Below are positions 52,818 to 62,247 of a stretch of 64,000 bases of DNA, piece after piece (the stretch's first letter is position 1; the number at the start of each line of letters is the position of its first letter). The position numbers and the translations under genes were made by a program. The stretch comes from Laceyella sacchari (GTDB lineage Bacteria; Bacillota; Bacilli; Thermoactinomycetales; Thermoactinomycetaceae): assembly GCF_004343255.1 (NCBI RefSeq), contig NZ_SMDD01000001.1:947284-1011283 (forward strand), read 5' to 3'. The notes beneath the pieces were generated by a model. It made no database searches. It saw nothing but the letters and a program-made list of their open reading frames with translations, and had not been told where the DNA came from.

Positions 52818-54296
52818 GTGGAGAAAGTAGATATCTTGAAAGATATTGCAGAACGGACAGGAGGAGACATCTACCTGGGTGTGGTCGGTGCGGTGCGCAC
52901 CGGTAAATCGACATTTATCAAACGGTTCATGGAACAGGTAGTGATTCCCAACATTGAGAATGAAGCCGACCGTACGCGGGCAACAGATGAACTGCCTCAC
53001 AGCGGCGCGGGGAAAACGATCACAACGATCGAACCCAAATTCGTGCCAAACCAAGCGGTCCAAATACACGTAGATGAGGGGTTGGACGTTAATATCCGGC
53101 TGGTTGATTGTGTCGGTTACGCGATTGATGGCGCCAAAGGCTATGAAGATGAAAACGGACCGCGCATGATTAGCACGCCTTGGTTTGAAGAGCCGATACC
53201 GTTTCAGGAAGCGGCAGAAGTGGGCACAAGAAAGGTGATCCAAGAACACTCCACCGTGGGGATCGTCATCACCACGGACGGCTCAATCACCGATATACCG
53301 CGCGAATCTTATCAAGAAGTGGAAGAGCGCGTGATCAATGAATTGAAAGAAGTGGGCAAACCGTTCATTTTGTTGTTGAACTCGACCCGTCCCTACGGCG
53401 AACAGGCGCAACAGCTGCGGGCAGAACTGGCGGAGAAATACGATATTCCTGTTTTGCCTGTCAGCGTGGCGACGATGAGCGAAGAAGACATCCTCAGCAT
53501 CATGCGAGAAGTGTTGTATGAATTCCCGGTTCATGAAGTGAACGTCAACCTGCCCAGCTGGGTCATGGTGTTAGATGAAGAGCATTGGTTGCGGCGGGAC
53601 TTCGAAAATTCCGTACGGGAGACGGTGAAAGATATCAAGCGCTTGCGTGATGTGGATCGGGTAGTCGGCCAATTTTACGATTACGAATTCATTGAAAAAG
53701 CAGCTTTATCCGGGATGGATATGGGGCAAGGGATCGCCGAAATCGATTTGTACGCGCCAGACGCTTTGTATGACCGGGTGTTGCAAGATGTGGTGGGCGT
53801 TGAAATCCGCGGCAAAGATCACTTGTTGGAATTGATGCAAGAATTCAGCATCGCCAAGCGAGAATACGACAAAGTGGCGGATGCAATTAAGATGGTGCGC
53901 ACAACGGGCTATGGCGTGGCGCCGCCTGCTTTGGAAGAGATGACCCTGGATGAGCCGGAGTTGATCAAACAGGGGAGCCGGTTTGGCGTAAGGCTTAAGG
54001 CGACGGCACCGTCCATCCATATGATTCGCGTCAATGTGCATTCTGAGTTTGCGCCTATCATCGGCTCAGAAAGACAGAGCGAGGAGCTCTTAAACTACCT
54101 GATGCGCGATTTTGAACAAGATCCTAACAGCATTTGGGAAACAGATATTTTCGGCCGTTCACTCAACCAAGTCGTTCGGGAGAGCATCCAAGCTAAATTG
54201 GCGATGATGCCGGAGAACGCGCGGTATAAACTGCAAGAAACACTGGAACGGATCATCAACGAAGGATCGGGCGGATTGATCGCCATAATCTTGTAA
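52818..54296 (+). CDS. spoIVA: Spore coat basement ATPase SpoIVA
   Basis: 492 aa. Walker A GAVRTGKSTFIKRFME near residue 20, Walker B-like LVDCVGY, and C-terminal IGSERQSEELLNYL and end GGLIAIIL. It polymerises with ATP hydrolysis on the forespore surface and anchors the coat. GTG start at 52818 after GAAGGAGGG. Confidence 0.97.
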   Translation: MEKVDILKDIAERTGGDIYLGVVGAVRTGKSTFIKRFMEQVVIPNIENEADRTRATDELPHSGAGKTITTIEPKFVPNQAVQIHVDEGLDVNIRLVDCVGYAIDGAKGYEDENGPRMISTPWFEEPIPFQEAAEVGTRKVIQEHSTVGIVITTDGSITDIPRESYQEVEERVINELKEVGKPFILLLNSTRPYGEQAQQLRAELAEKYDIPVLPVSVATMSEEDILSIMREVLYEFPVHEVNVNLPSWVMVLDEEHWLRRDFENSVRETVKDIKRLRDVDRVVGQFYDYEFIEKAALSGMDMGQGIAEIDLYAPDALYDRVLQDVVGVEIRGKDHLLELMQEFSIAKREYDKVADAIKMVRTTGYGVAPPALEEMTLDEPELIKQGSRFGVRLKATAPSIHMIRVNVHSEFAPIIGSERQSEELLNYLMRDFEQDPNSIWETDIFGRSLNQVVRESIQAKLAMMPENARYKLQETLERIINEGSGGLIAIIL

Positions 54297-54305
54297 ATGT
54301 TCGAC

Positions 54306-54333
54306 CATAAGCGCTGAAAAAGCGCTTTTTTTG
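54306..54333 (+). terminator. Terminator after spoIVA
   Basis: AAGCGCT and AGCGCTT arms followed by T5. Confidence 0.75.
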
Positions 54334-54469
54334 TTTCCAAACAGAGAAATCGCAAAGATTCACTTGAACTTCCCATAAGTCTATATTAGTATAGGATTGT
54401 CCCGCGCAAAGAATCTTCTTTCGCGGATCGCTTAAAGCGATAGCTGTGGATGTTTTAGGAGGTGCGGTT

Positions 54470-54745
54470 ATGAATAAGACCGAACTAATCAATAAAGTGG
54501 CAGAAGCTACTGAAATGACGAAAAAAGACGCTGCAAAATCTGTTGAAGCTGTATTTGAAGCGATCACTGAAGCTCTGCGCACAGGTGACAAAGTACAACT
54601 CATTGGCTTCGGTAACTTCGAAGTGCGTGAGCGTGCGGCTCGCAAAGGTCGCAACCCGCAAACAGGTGAAGAAATCGATATTCCTGCAACCAAAGCACCT
54701 GTATTCAAACCAGGTAAGCAGCTGAAAGAAGAAGTAAACAAATAA
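54470..54745 (+). CDS. hbs: HU-type DNA-binding protein
   Basis: 91 aa. [20 protein letters not shown] dimer core, DNA-arm [20 protein letters not shown] and C-terminal [13 protein letters not shown]. Major nucleoid protein. ATG at 54470 with AGGAGGTGC. Confidence 0.97.
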   Translation: MNKTELINKVAEATEMTKKDAAKSVEAVFEAITEALRTGDKVQLIGFGNFEVRERAARKGRNPQTGEEIDIPATKAPVFKPGKQLKEEVNK

Positions 54746-54774
54746 GCAGGACGAAGTACATAAGAATGACCTGC

Positions 54775-54806
54775 TAAAAAGGCCTCTAAACTGAGGCCTT
54801 TTTCCT
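54775..54806 (+). terminator. Terminator after hbs
   Basis: AAAAAGGCCTC and GAGGCCTTTTT arms. Confidence 0.85.
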
Positions 54807-54901
54807 TTTTCTTTTTTCGCTTGGGGATTGTGATATAATATAGCTGTTTACAGTTGTTGAGAATATAACTGAGCAGATGTTATTTGGATGGAGGAACAAC
54901 A

Positions 54902-55465
54902 ATGATCGATCATCGCAAAATTGAGGACGCGGTGCGCATGATTTTGGAAGCGATCGGCGAAGACCCAAACCGCGAAGGTTTATTAGATACACCGGCCCGT
55001 GTGGCACGCATGTATGCTGAAATTTTTTCGGGTTTGAACGAAGATCCCAAAGAGCATTTTTCAGTCGTGTTTGGAGAAGATCATGAAGAGCTGGTGCTTG
55101 TCAAAGACATCCCCTTCTTCTCCACTTGTGAGCACCATTTGGTTCCTTTCTTCGGCAAAGCGCATGTAGGCTACATACCGCGTGGAGGACGGGTCACAGG
55201 ATTGAGCAAATTGGCGAGAGCGCTTGAAACGGTAGCCAGACGCCCGCAATTGCAAGAGCGGATTACAGCTACGGTAGCTGATTCAATCATGGAAAAATTG
55301 GACCCGCACGGGGTGATCGTCGTCGTGGAAGCGGAGCATATGTGCATGACTATGCGGGGTGTAAAAAAACCGGGATCCAAAACGATCACATCGGCGGTGC
55401 GCGGCGTGTTTGCTGAAGATTCGGCAGCCAGAGCAGAGGCGCTCAGCTTGATTGGATTAAAATAA
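54902..55465 (+). CDS. folE: GTP cyclohydrolase I
   Basis: 187 aa. Zinc and active-site residues in [40 protein letters not shown] and [13 protein letters not shown]. First step of folate synthesis. In B. subtilis folE (mtrA) and mtrB form one operon; here a tRNA gene with its own promoter and terminator lies between them. TATAAT at 54834-54839 may be its -10. Confidence 0.96.
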   Translation: MIDHRKIEDAVRMILEAIGEDPNREGLLDTPARVARMYAEIFSGLNEDPKEHFSVVFGEDHEELVLVKDIPFFSTCEHHLVPFFGKAHVGYIPRGGRVTGLSKLARALETVARRPQLQERITATVADSIMEKLDPHGVIVVVEAEHMCMTMRGVKKPGSKTITSAVRGVFAEDSAARAEALSLIGLK

Positions 55466-55482
55466 AAAAATAAAAAAGATCC

Positions 55483-55511
55483 TTGACACATATGCAAGCG
55501 TGCAATATACT
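55483..55511 (+). promoter_or_regulatory. Promoter of tRNA-Pro
   Basis: TTGACA (55483-55488), 17 bp, TATACT (55506-55511): near-consensus sigma-A promoter 31 bp before the tRNA. Confidence 0.85.
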
Positions 55512-55542
55512 AATACTTGTCGATGCGCAATCACATAGTTAT

Positions 55543-55619
55543 CGGGCTATGGCGCAGCTTGGTAGCGCGCTTGCATGGGGCGCAAGAGGTCGTCAGTTCA
55601 AATCTGGCTAGCCCGACCA
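55543..55619 (+). tRNA. tRNA-Pro (anticodon GGG), CCA encoded
   Basis: 77 nt. Acceptor arms CGGGCTA and TAGCCCG, D arm GCGC...GCGC, anticodon stem CTTGC/GCAAG with loop ATGGGGC (anticodon GGG), T arm with GTTCAAATC, encoded CCA. Confidence 0.96.
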
Positions 55620-55622
55620 TAT

Positions 55623-55653
55623 AAAGACCCTTCCTCATGGAAGGGTCTTTTTT
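55623..55653 (+). terminator. Terminator after tRNA-Pro
   Basis: AAAGACCCTTCC and GGAAGGGTCTTT arms followed by T-run. Confidence 0.85.
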
Positions 55654-55722
55654 ATTGCATTAAGCGCAAAGTTCCATGTTAAACTATCATGACGGATAGA
55701 ATAGGAAGAGGAGGGATAAAGG

Positions 55723-55938
55723 ATGAATGGATCCGCTGACTATATATTGATCAAAGCGAAAGAAAACGGTGTCAACGTCATCGGTCTTACCCGAGGGAAG
55801 GACACTCGTTTTCATCATTCAGAGAAACTTGATAAAGGCGAAGTCATGGTCGCGCAATTTACCGAACATACATCGGCTGTAAAGGTGCGTGGCAAGGCGA
55901 CGATTATCACGCCTTTTGGCTCCGTGGATACGGACTAA
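55723..55938 (+). CDS. mtrB: TRAP, trp RNA-binding attenuation protein
   Basis: 71 aa. [20 protein letters not shown] and [20 protein letters not shown]; Thr-rich tryptophan pockets and the Lys/Lys/Arg RNA face (KLDKGE, KVRGKA). Forms an 11-mer ring that binds GAG/UAG repeats when loaded with tryptophan. GAGGAGGG upstream. Confidence 0.95.
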   Translation: MNGSADYILIKAKENGVNVIGLTRGKDTRFHHSEKLDKGEVMVAQFTEHTSAVKVRGKATIITPFGSVDTD

Positions 55939-56362
55939 GGAGCCTCTGTCTTCTCTTCCTTTTGCAAAGATGATAAAGGGAGGGAAGAAACGTGTATGCA
56001 TGTTGTGCGGATGTTGGCGCTTCCGCGTGTCGGCCACGTCGATGGTGTGCTCCACTCGCGTCTTCGCACGCCTCGTGGTTCAAACAGGACGACAATGTGC
56101 ATCGACTGCGGTTGCTTGTCTACGGTCTAAACTGCACTTGGAGCACTGATCGAAGCAAAAAAACGGTCGCGTGTCGGTAAAGCCACCGCTGGGCGCCGGC
56201 GGGGCTTTGGTGCAAAAGGAGACTGGAAAAGTTGACCACAGTCAACGTTTTTTCAGCAAACAATTAGAGAATAGGGAAAACAATGGAAACATCTATCCCG
56301 ATTAAAAGTATGGTATACTATTCGCAGTGCCTGAACTTTATGGTTTTTGGGGGAACGTTTGC
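55939..56362. other. Gene-poor stretch between mtrB and hepS
   Basis: Frames with Cys clusters exist (CMLCGC, CIDCGC) around 55990-56130, but none has a clear start with a ribosome site. From 56231 a terminator, then a -10-like TATACT before hepS. I support no gene here. Confidence 0.5.
56231..56254 (+). terminator. Terminator upstream of hepS
   Basis: GTTGAC and GTCAAC arms with CACA loop, followed by GT6. Confidence 0.75.
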
Positions 56363-57082
56363 ATGTCGTCCATACATAAAGAAGAATTGAACTGGATCAT
56401 CGATGCGATTGATGGTTTGTCCACGCCTTCGTATCTGAAACAAATCATTGGGAGACCCACGATCCCTGTTTTTTTTGTGCGCGTTTTGCAATTGATGTTA
56501 AAATCATTGCATGTGCCTGAAGAACGGGCGCAGATCTATGCATTTGCGGTCACCTTGCTCGATATGGGGCAAGTGATGCATGATCGTGTCACGGTCGATT
56601 CGCAGCCCGAACCTGACGCGCATCGCAAACAGCAATTATATGTTCTGGCTGGAGATTATTTCAGCAGCATCTTTTACCAACAGCTGGCCAAGCATCAAGA
56701 GACGGAGGGGTTAGCCTTTCTGTTGGAAGAGATTGGCCGAATGAACGAGAAGAAAATGACTTTTCACATGGCACAAGAAACGTTCGCTTCAAAGGTGGAA
56801 GAATGGGAGCAGATGCGGGAAATATCGGGTGGTCTTTTGATGGCGCTAGCCGATTTTTTTCATGCGGATCAGCCCGAGCCAACGCCGTGGCGTGACATTG
56901 TGAAGGAATTGATGGTGCTCCGCTACATCAAGGACAGCGGTGCCTCGTGTGATACGGAGGCCGAGATCGCGTGGGTTCAAAGCGCTTCGCAACGCCTTAA
57001 CGAGGCCACTGCCAAGCTGGAGGATGATCTTGTTAAAGATGAGCTCAACATTCTTATTAGAGAGGCAATGCCTTTCACTTGA
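56363..57082 (+). CDS. hepS: Heptaprenyl diphosphate synthase component I
   Basis: 239 aa. Helical non-catalytic subunit with YAFAVTLLDMGQVMHDRV, LAGDYFSSIFYQQLAKH and a central EIGRMNEKKM stretch; lacks the DDxxD motifs of component II. It sets the chain length with HepT for the menaquinone side chain. ATG at 56363 with GGGGGAA. Confidence 0.9.
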   Translation: MSSIHKEELNWIIDAIDGLSTPSYLKQIIGRPTIPVFFVRVLQLMLKSLHVPEERAQIYAFAVTLLDMGQVMHDRVTVDSQPEPDAHRKQQLYVLAGDYFSSIFYQQLAKHQETEGLAFLLEEIGRMNEKKMTFHMAQETFASKVEEWEQMREISGGLLMALADFFHADQPEPTPWRDIVKELMVLRYIKDSGASCDTEAEIAWVQSASQRLNEATAKLEDDLVKDELNILIREAMPFT

Positions 57083-57116
57083 AGCAATTGAGCGGTGAAA
57101 GGGAGTGGACAAGACC

Positions 57117-57836
57117 ATGAGGGATAAGTCAGAGAAAGCGAAATTCGTTTTGCAGGTTTTTGAAAGCATCGCCAAAGATTATGACCGCATGAACACCTTG
57201 TTGAGCTTTTATCAGCACAAGCGTTGGCGCAAGTTTGCCATGAAAAAAATGGCTGTGAAACCGGGCGACACGGCGATCGACGTCTGTTGCGGCACGGGGG
57301 ATTGGACGATATCGCTGGCAATCGCTTCGCAAACGGGTCGGGTGGTCGGCTTGGATTTTAGCGACAATATGTTGCAAGTGGCGGAGCGGAAATTGTCTGA
57401 AAAAGGGCTCAGGCAACAGGTTGAATTGGTGCGGGGAGATGCGATGCAATTGCCGTTTCCGGACAACAGCTTCGACCACGCTACCATCGGGTTCGCTCTT
57501 CGCAACGTGCCAGATGTGGTGCAGGTGCTCAAAGAGATGAAACGGGTTGTCAAACCGGGGGGACAAATCGTATCGCTGGAGTTGTCCAAACCGACTTGGC
57601 CCCCGTTTCGCGCGTTGTATTACTTTTATTTCGAGCGTATCTTGCCGTGGTTGGGCAAGCTCTTCGCCAATCGGTATGAACAGTACCGCTGGCTGCCGGA
57701 ATCCTTGATCCATTTCCCTGACTATGAGGAGCTGGCGCGGATCATGAGGGAAGAAGTCGGGTTGGACGAAGTCGAGGTGTACCCGCTCACAGGTGGCATC
57801 ACGGCGTTGCATGTCGGGCGAAAAGCCGGCCAATGA
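57117..57836 (+). CDS. menG: Demethylmenaquinone methyltransferase (UbiE/MenG)
   Basis: 239 aa SAM-dependent methyltransferase. IAKDYDRMNTLLSFYQHKRW, SAM loop IDVCCGTGDWTISLA, FALRNVPDVVQVLKEMKRV and KPGGQIVSLELSKP. Last step of menaquinone synthesis. ATG at 57117 with GGGAGTGG upstream. Confidence 0.95.
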   Translation: MRDKSEKAKFVLQVFESIAKDYDRMNTLLSFYQHKRWRKFAMKKMAVKPGDTAIDVCCGTGDWTISLAIASQTGRVVGLDFSDNMLQVAERKLSEKGLRQQVELVRGDAMQLPFPDNSFDHATIGFALRNVPDVVQVLKEMKRVVKPGGQIVSLELSKPTWPPFRALYYFYFERILPWLGKLFANRYEQYRWLPESLIHFPDYEELARIMREEVGLDEVEVYPLTGGITALHVGRKAGQ

Positions 57837-57862
57837 GAGATGAAACGAAGGAAGATGGTAGG

Positions 57863-58732
57863 ATGAACTTGGTGCATAAGTTGAAAGTTGTATTAGAAAT
57901 GATTAAGTTTGAACATACCATATTTGCCCTGCCCTTCGCTTATATGGGAGCCGTTCTCGGCAGTTTGGAAGTGCGCGGGGTTCTTCCGAGTTGGGCGGAA
58001 ATTGGTTGGATCACATTGGCGATGGTGGGCGCGCGCAGTGCCGCAATGGCTTTGAACCGTTTGATTGACCGACATATCGACGCGAAAAACCCCCGCACCA
58101 AAAATCGGGCCATTCCAGCAGGGTTGGTTTCTGTCCCGTTTGTATGGGGGTTTATCGTCGTTTCATTTGCTATGTTGTTTGTTGCCGCATTCCAATTAAA
58201 TATGCTGGCGGTCAAATGTTTGCCGTTGGCTGTGTTTTTTCTGATGTTTTATTCATACACCAAGCGCTTCACTTGGACATGCCACTTTTTCTGCGGCCTG
58301 TCGAGTGCATTGGGAGCCATCGGTGGCTGGGTGGCGACGACGGCGCAAATCGATGTGACATCAATCGTCCTATATCTCACTGTGGCTTTGTGGATTGGGG
58401 GATTTGATGTAATTTACGCTTGTCAAGATGTGAAGTTTGACCGAGAGGAGCGGTTGTTCTCCATTCCCGCTAGATTTGGCATCGCGCCCGCGTTGTGGAT
58501 TTCGGGATTGATGCACGTGTGCACTGCTGTGGGTTTGATAGCGCTCGTCTATATGACTTCACTTGGCGCGTGGTATACGGTGGGGGCGTTGATTGCTATC
58601 GCCATTTTGGTGTATGAGCATGCCATTGTGAAGCCGAATGATTTGTCTCGCTTAAATACTGCTTTTTTCACCATGAACGGTGTGTTGAGCGTGTTGATCT
58701 TTGTATTTACGATGTTGGATGTGTTTTTATGA
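57863..58732 (+). CDS. mqnP: UbiA-family prenyltransferase (menaquinone, MqnP-like)
   Basis: 289 aa, about eight helices. First Asp motif NRLIDRHIDAKNPRTKNRAI, second DVIYACQDVKFDREERLFSI. With mqnA adjacent it probably prenylates the naphthoate of the futalosine route. ATG at 57863 fits the family start (EMIKFEHTIFALPFAY); an ATG at 57833 overlaps menG. Confidence 0.88.
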   Translation: MNLVHKLKVVLEMIKFEHTIFALPFAYMGAVLGSLEVRGVLPSWAEIGWITLAMVGARSAAMALNRLIDRHIDAKNPRTKNRAIPAGLVSVPFVWGFIVVSFAMLFVAAFQLNMLAVKCLPLAVFFLMFYSYTKRFTWTCHFFCGLSSALGAIGGWVATTAQIDVTSIVLYLTVALWIGGFDVIYACQDVKFDREERLFSIPARFGIAPALWISGLMHVCTAVGLIALVYMTSLGAWYTVGALIAIAILVYEHAIVKPNDLSRLNTAFFTMNGVLSVLIFVFTMLDVFL

Positions 58733-59328
58733 GTCACAAACGCCTGATTTTGGGGATGACCGGAGCAAGCGGCGCCCCGTATGGATTATGCATCTTAGAG
58801 GAATGTTTAAGGCAGGGGCATACTGTGCATCTCGTCGTATCTGAAGCGGGATGGAGAGTGTTGATGGAAGAGCACGGATGGGAAGTGCAGGAGCGGGAAC
58901 GTTGTTTTACCAAACTGTACGGACACCTGCCAGGCACACTCGTCTACCATCCATTGAAGGATATTGGTGCGACGATTGCTTCCGGTTCCTTTCAGACAGA
59001 CGGCATGATTGTCGCTCCTTGTTCCATGGCGTCATTGGCCAAGCTGGCTCACGGCCTGTCATCCAATTTGTTGGAGCGGGCCGCCGATGTCATGATTAAG
59101 GAAAACAAGCCGCTCATCATTGTTCCGCGAGAGACGCCACTGTCTGCAATCCATTTGGAAAACATGCTCAAACTATCACGATGCGGGGTTTCCATCGTGC
59201 CAGCGATGCCCGCATTTTATCACCAGCCTTCCTCCATCGAGGATATGGTGCGGTTTGTGGCCGGAAAAGTGCTTGATCTGCTTAAGATTGACCATCAATT
59301 GTATCAACGTTGGGAGGGTGGACGATGA
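58729..59328 (+). CDS. ubiX: Flavin prenyltransferase UbiX
   Basis: 199 aa. FMN motif LGMTGASGAPYGLCILEE, VAPCSMASLAKLAHG and PRETPLSAIHLENMLKLS. Makes the prenylated FMN used by UbiD-type decarboxylases (MqnL in the futalosine route). Overlaps the prenyltransferase gene by ATGA and mqnA by ATGA. No ubiD-type gene in the window. Confidence 0.95.
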   Translation: MSHKRLILGMTGASGAPYGLCILEECLRQGHTVHLVVSEAGWRVLMEEHGWEVQERERCFTKLYGHLPGTLVYHPLKDIGATIASGSFQTDGMIVAPCSMASLAKLAHGLSSNLLERAADVMIKENKPLIIVPRETPLSAIHLENMLKLSRCGVSIVPAMPAFYHQPSSIEDMVRFVAGKVLDLLKIDHQLYQRWEGGR

Positions 59329-60170
59329 AACCGATTCGAATCGGAAGGATCGCATTCACCAATATCTTGCCGATCTATCAATATTTTGATGATCGGGGGC
59401 TTGATGTGGAGTGGATCCGCCAGGTGCCCAGTTTGCTTAACCGCGACATGGCGGCGGGAAACATCGACATGAGCCCTATCTCGGCATTTGCTTATGCCGA
59501 ACATGCTGATGAGTATGTTTTGATGCCCGATTTGTCGATTAGTGCGATGGGCCCTGTTGGCTCCATTTTTCTGTTTACCAAAGGAGATCAACTTCATGAT
59601 TTGGACGGAAAAACCATTGCATTAACCAATACGTCGGCTACTTCTGTGGCGCTTTTGAAAATCGTCCTGGAGAAATTTGCAGGGGTCCGTCCAAATTATG
59701 TCACCATGGCCCCATCGTTGGAAGAAATGATGAATGTAGCCGATGCAGCTTTGTTGATCGGTGACGATGCAGTAAAAGGCAAATGGAACGGTTCGGCATA
59801 CCGAATGTATGATTTGGGTGAAGAGTGGATGAAGCAGACGGGATTGAGCATGACTTACGCCGTCTGGGCGGTAAGGCGCGCCATCGCTGAATCGCGCCGA
59901 AACGATTTGGAAGAGATTTACCTGCGTTTCATGCAAGCCAAAGCGGAAGGTCGGAAGAACTTGACTCCCGCGATTGAGGAGGCCATGCGTCAATTGGGAG
60001 GCGATGTGGCTTTCTGGAAAGCATATTTTGAGGGCCTTTGTTACGATTTTGGCGAAAAGGAAAAGCGGGGACTGCAAACCTATTTCCGCTATGCTGCAGA
60101 CTTGGGACTGTTGCCATCCAATGTGGAAATCCACATGCTGGATTTACCAGCGAGTCTAGGCATGCGCTGA
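59325..60170 (+). CDS. mqnA: Chorismate dehydratase MqnA
   Basis: 281 aa, periplasmic-binding-like fold. IGRIAFTNILPIYQYFDD, MSPISAFAYAEHADEYVLMP, and LIGDDAVKGK. Converts chorismate to 3-(1-carboxyvinyloxy)benzoate, the entry to futalosine menaquinone synthesis. ATG overlaps the ubiX stop. Confidence 0.94.
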   Translation: MKPIRIGRIAFTNILPIYQYFDDRGLDVEWIRQVPSLLNRDMAAGNIDMSPISAFAYAEHADEYVLMPDLSISAMGPVGSIFLFTKGDQLHDLDGKTIALTNTSATSVALLKIVLEKFAGVRPNYVTMAPSLEEMMNVADAALLIGDDAVKGKWNGSAYRMYDLGEEWMKQTGLSMTYAVWAVRRAIAESRRNDLEEIYLRFMQAKAEGRKNLTPAIEEAMRQLGGDVAFWKAYFEGLCYDFGEKEKRGLQTYFRYAADLGLLPSNVEIHMLDLPASLGMR

Positions 60171-60187
60171 TCAGGGTGAAGTGGATA

Positions 60188-61159
60188 ATGAATCTACAAG
60201 AAATATATGAAGAGAAAAAAAAGGAGTTAGCACAGATCGAGCGAGCGCTGGCCTGTGCCATCCACACCGATCACGACATGTTGCGCAAGACCTCCAACCA
60301 CCTGCTGGAAGCGGGGGGGAAACGGGTGCGCCCCGTCTTTGTGTTGCTGGCCGGTTCGTTCGGTTCCTATGATTTTGAGCAGTTGCAAAAAGTGGCCGTA
60401 GCATTGGAGTTGATCCACATGGCCACCCTCGTGCATGACGATGTGATCGACAATGCGGAAACCCGCCGCGGCCGTAAAACGGTCAAGGAAGAATGGGACA
60501 ACCGGATTGCCATGTATACCGGTGATTACATTTTGGCCTGTGCATTAAAGGAACTGACGGCTTTGGGGGAGTATCCCGTGCAGGAAAGACTGGCAACAGC
60601 CATGATTCGCATGTGCTTGGGGGAGATTGCGCAAATCGAGGATCTATTCAGCGAAGTGTTGAGTTTGAAAAAGTATTTGCACCGGATCAAAAGAAAGACG
60701 GCTTTGCTTATGGCAACCAGCTGCCAACTGGGAGCGATGGTCTCTGATGTTCCCCCTGCTTTGGAACGGGCCGTTACTGCGTACGGTTATTACGTGGGAA
60801 TGGCTTTTCAGTTGACTGATGACGTGCTTGATTTCATGGGGGATGAGAAAACATTGGGTAAGCCAGCCGGGAGCGATCTGGAGCAAGGCAATGTGACATT
60901 GCCGGTCATCTATGCGCTGAACCATGGCTCGGAGGAAATCAGGCAGGCGATTCTCACTTACCTGCGTTCCAAAGGGGAGTCAGGATCGCTTAAAGAGATT
61001 CTCGATATGATCCGGACCAGCGGTGGGATCGAATATACTATGGACTTGTCGCGCAGGTATATGGACAAAGCTTTTAGCTGTCTGGAAAAACTGCCCGCCA
61101 CGGCTGAACGGGAATCTCTCCGAATGATTGCGGAATTTATTTTGCGCCGTTCCTATTGA
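60188..61159 (+). CDS. hepT: Heptaprenyl diphosphate synthase component II
   Basis: 323 aa trans-prenyltransferase. GGKRVRPVFVLLAG, first Asp motif LVHDDVIDNAETRRG, second FQLTDDVLDFMGDEKTLGK. Catalytic subunit, partner of HepS. ATG at 60188. Confidence 0.95.
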   Translation: MNLQEIYEEKKKELAQIERALACAIHTDHDMLRKTSNHLLEAGGKRVRPVFVLLAGSFGSYDFEQLQKVAVALELIHMATLVHDDVIDNAETRRGRKTVKEEWDNRIAMYTGDYILACALKELTALGEYPVQERLATAMIRMCLGEIAQIEDLFSEVLSLKKYLHRIKRKTALLMATSCQLGAMVSDVPPALERAVTAYGYYVGMAFQLTDDVLDFMGDEKTLGKPAGSDLEQGNVTLPVIYALNHGSEEIRQAILTYLRSKGESGSLKEILDMIRTSGGIEYTMDLSRRYMDKAFSCLEKLPATAERESLRMIAEFILRRSY

Positions 61160-61258
61160 GTCATGGGGATGGTTGCGTTTACATCCCATTCCTGTTACAA
61201 TTTTCATGCACCAATCGGTGTGAACTGATACATAGCATGAAGTGGAGGAACAACGGGT

Positions 61259-61702
61259 ATGGAGAAAACATTTATCATGGTGAAGCCTGACGGAGTGCAA
61301 CGTGGGCTAATTGGTGAAATTGTTGCTCGATTTGAGAAAAAAGGTTTTCAGTTAGTCGGTGCTAAATTGATGACCGTTTCCCGTGAATTGGCTGAAGAGC
61401 ATTACGCTGAACATAAAGAGAGACCGTTCTTTGGAGAACTGGTTGATTTTATCACATCCGGCCCTGTGTTCGCGATGGTGTGGCAAGGGAACAACGTGAT
61501 CGCTACTGCTCGTCAAATGATGGGCAAAACCAATCCTGCTGATGCTCTGCCAGGAACCATTCGCGGTGATTTTGGCGTGAATGTTGCGATGAACATCGTG
61601 CATGGCTCCGATTCTCCGACAAGCGCAGAGCGGGAGATCGCGCTGTGGTTCAATGAAGCAGATGTGAACGAATACGAAAAAACGATCAATCGCTGGATCT
61701 AA
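61259..61702 (+). CDS. ndk: Nucleoside diphosphate kinase
   Basis: 147 aa. [18 protein letters not shown] start, active His115 in [16 protein letters not shown]. Balances NTP pools. GTGGAGGAAC upstream. Confidence 0.97.
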   Translation: MEKTFIMVKPDGVQRGLIGEIVARFEKKGFQLVGAKLMTVSRELAEEHYAEHKERPFFGELVDFITSGPVFAMVWQGNNVIATARQMMGKTNPADALPGTIRGDFGVNVAMNIVHGSDSPTSAEREIALWFNEADVNEYEKTINRWI

Positions 61703-61718
61703 TGTTCCTCGACATGAG

Positions 61719-61745
61719 GCGCGGCCAATAGGCCGCGCTTTTGTT
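61719..61745 (+). terminator. Terminator after ndk
   Basis: GCGCGGCC and GGCCGCGC arms with AATA loop followed by TTTTG. Confidence 0.85.
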
Positions 61746-61786
61746 TGCCATCCGTGTGTCGCGCTCTTTTAAGTGCGGTTGAAATA

Positions 61787-62035
61787 ATGGAAAATACCGT
61801 CTATTTCCCTCAAGTTTTGTCCAGACTGGATGTTAACTTAGCAAAGGGGGAATGCAGATTGGATATTCCACTCAGCGTAGATGAAGTGGCGGCCAAAATC
61901 AGACAAATGGCAGAAAACGGCCAGCCGCTCGGAAAAAAGAAGGTGAAGCAAGCCGATCCCGACTTGATGCAAAGCGCGCTTTATTATTACCCAAGTTGGG
62001 AGCATGCTGTTCGGCAAAGCGTGGGCGGCGAGTGA
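61787..62035 (+). CDS. Hypothetical 82-aa protein
   Basis: MENTVYFPQVLSRLDVNLAK, then helical SVDEVAAKIRQMAENG and a Tyr-rich end (ALYYYPSWEHAVRQS). Upstream ribosome site is weak; longer TTG/GTG starts are possible. It takes the place of cheR in the B. subtilis order but is not related to it. Confidence 0.5.
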   Translation: MENTVYFPQVLSRLDVNLAKGECRLDIPLSVDEVAAKIRQMAENGQPLGKKKVKQADPDLMQSALYYYPSWEHAVRQSVGGE

Positions 62036-62110
62036 GCTATAGGTGCTCACCATGCCGCGACAAGGCACCCGCGAGCGAAGGTTAGAAAGCAGGCTCGTCG
62101 GGATTTTACA

Positions 62111-62146
62111 ATCACCCGGTTCCATGCGGAACCGGGTGATTTTTAT
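62111..62146 (+). terminator. Terminator before aroC
   Basis: ATCACCCGGTTCC and GGAACCGGGTGAT arms with ATGC loop followed by T5. Confidence 0.85.
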
Positions 62147-62247
62147 TAAATCTTATTTTTAACTGATCGAAACTATGGTATGATTACTAACAAATTTTTT
62201 ATTGTTTGTTTCATGTGTGAGCTTAGATTAGGAGAGGACGATGAGAG

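Noticed and set aside
55968-56149. Cys-rich frames after mtrB, considered as anti-TRAP or a metal-binding peptide
   Set aside because: No CxxC pairs in the anti-TRAP arrangement and no convincing start in any frame.
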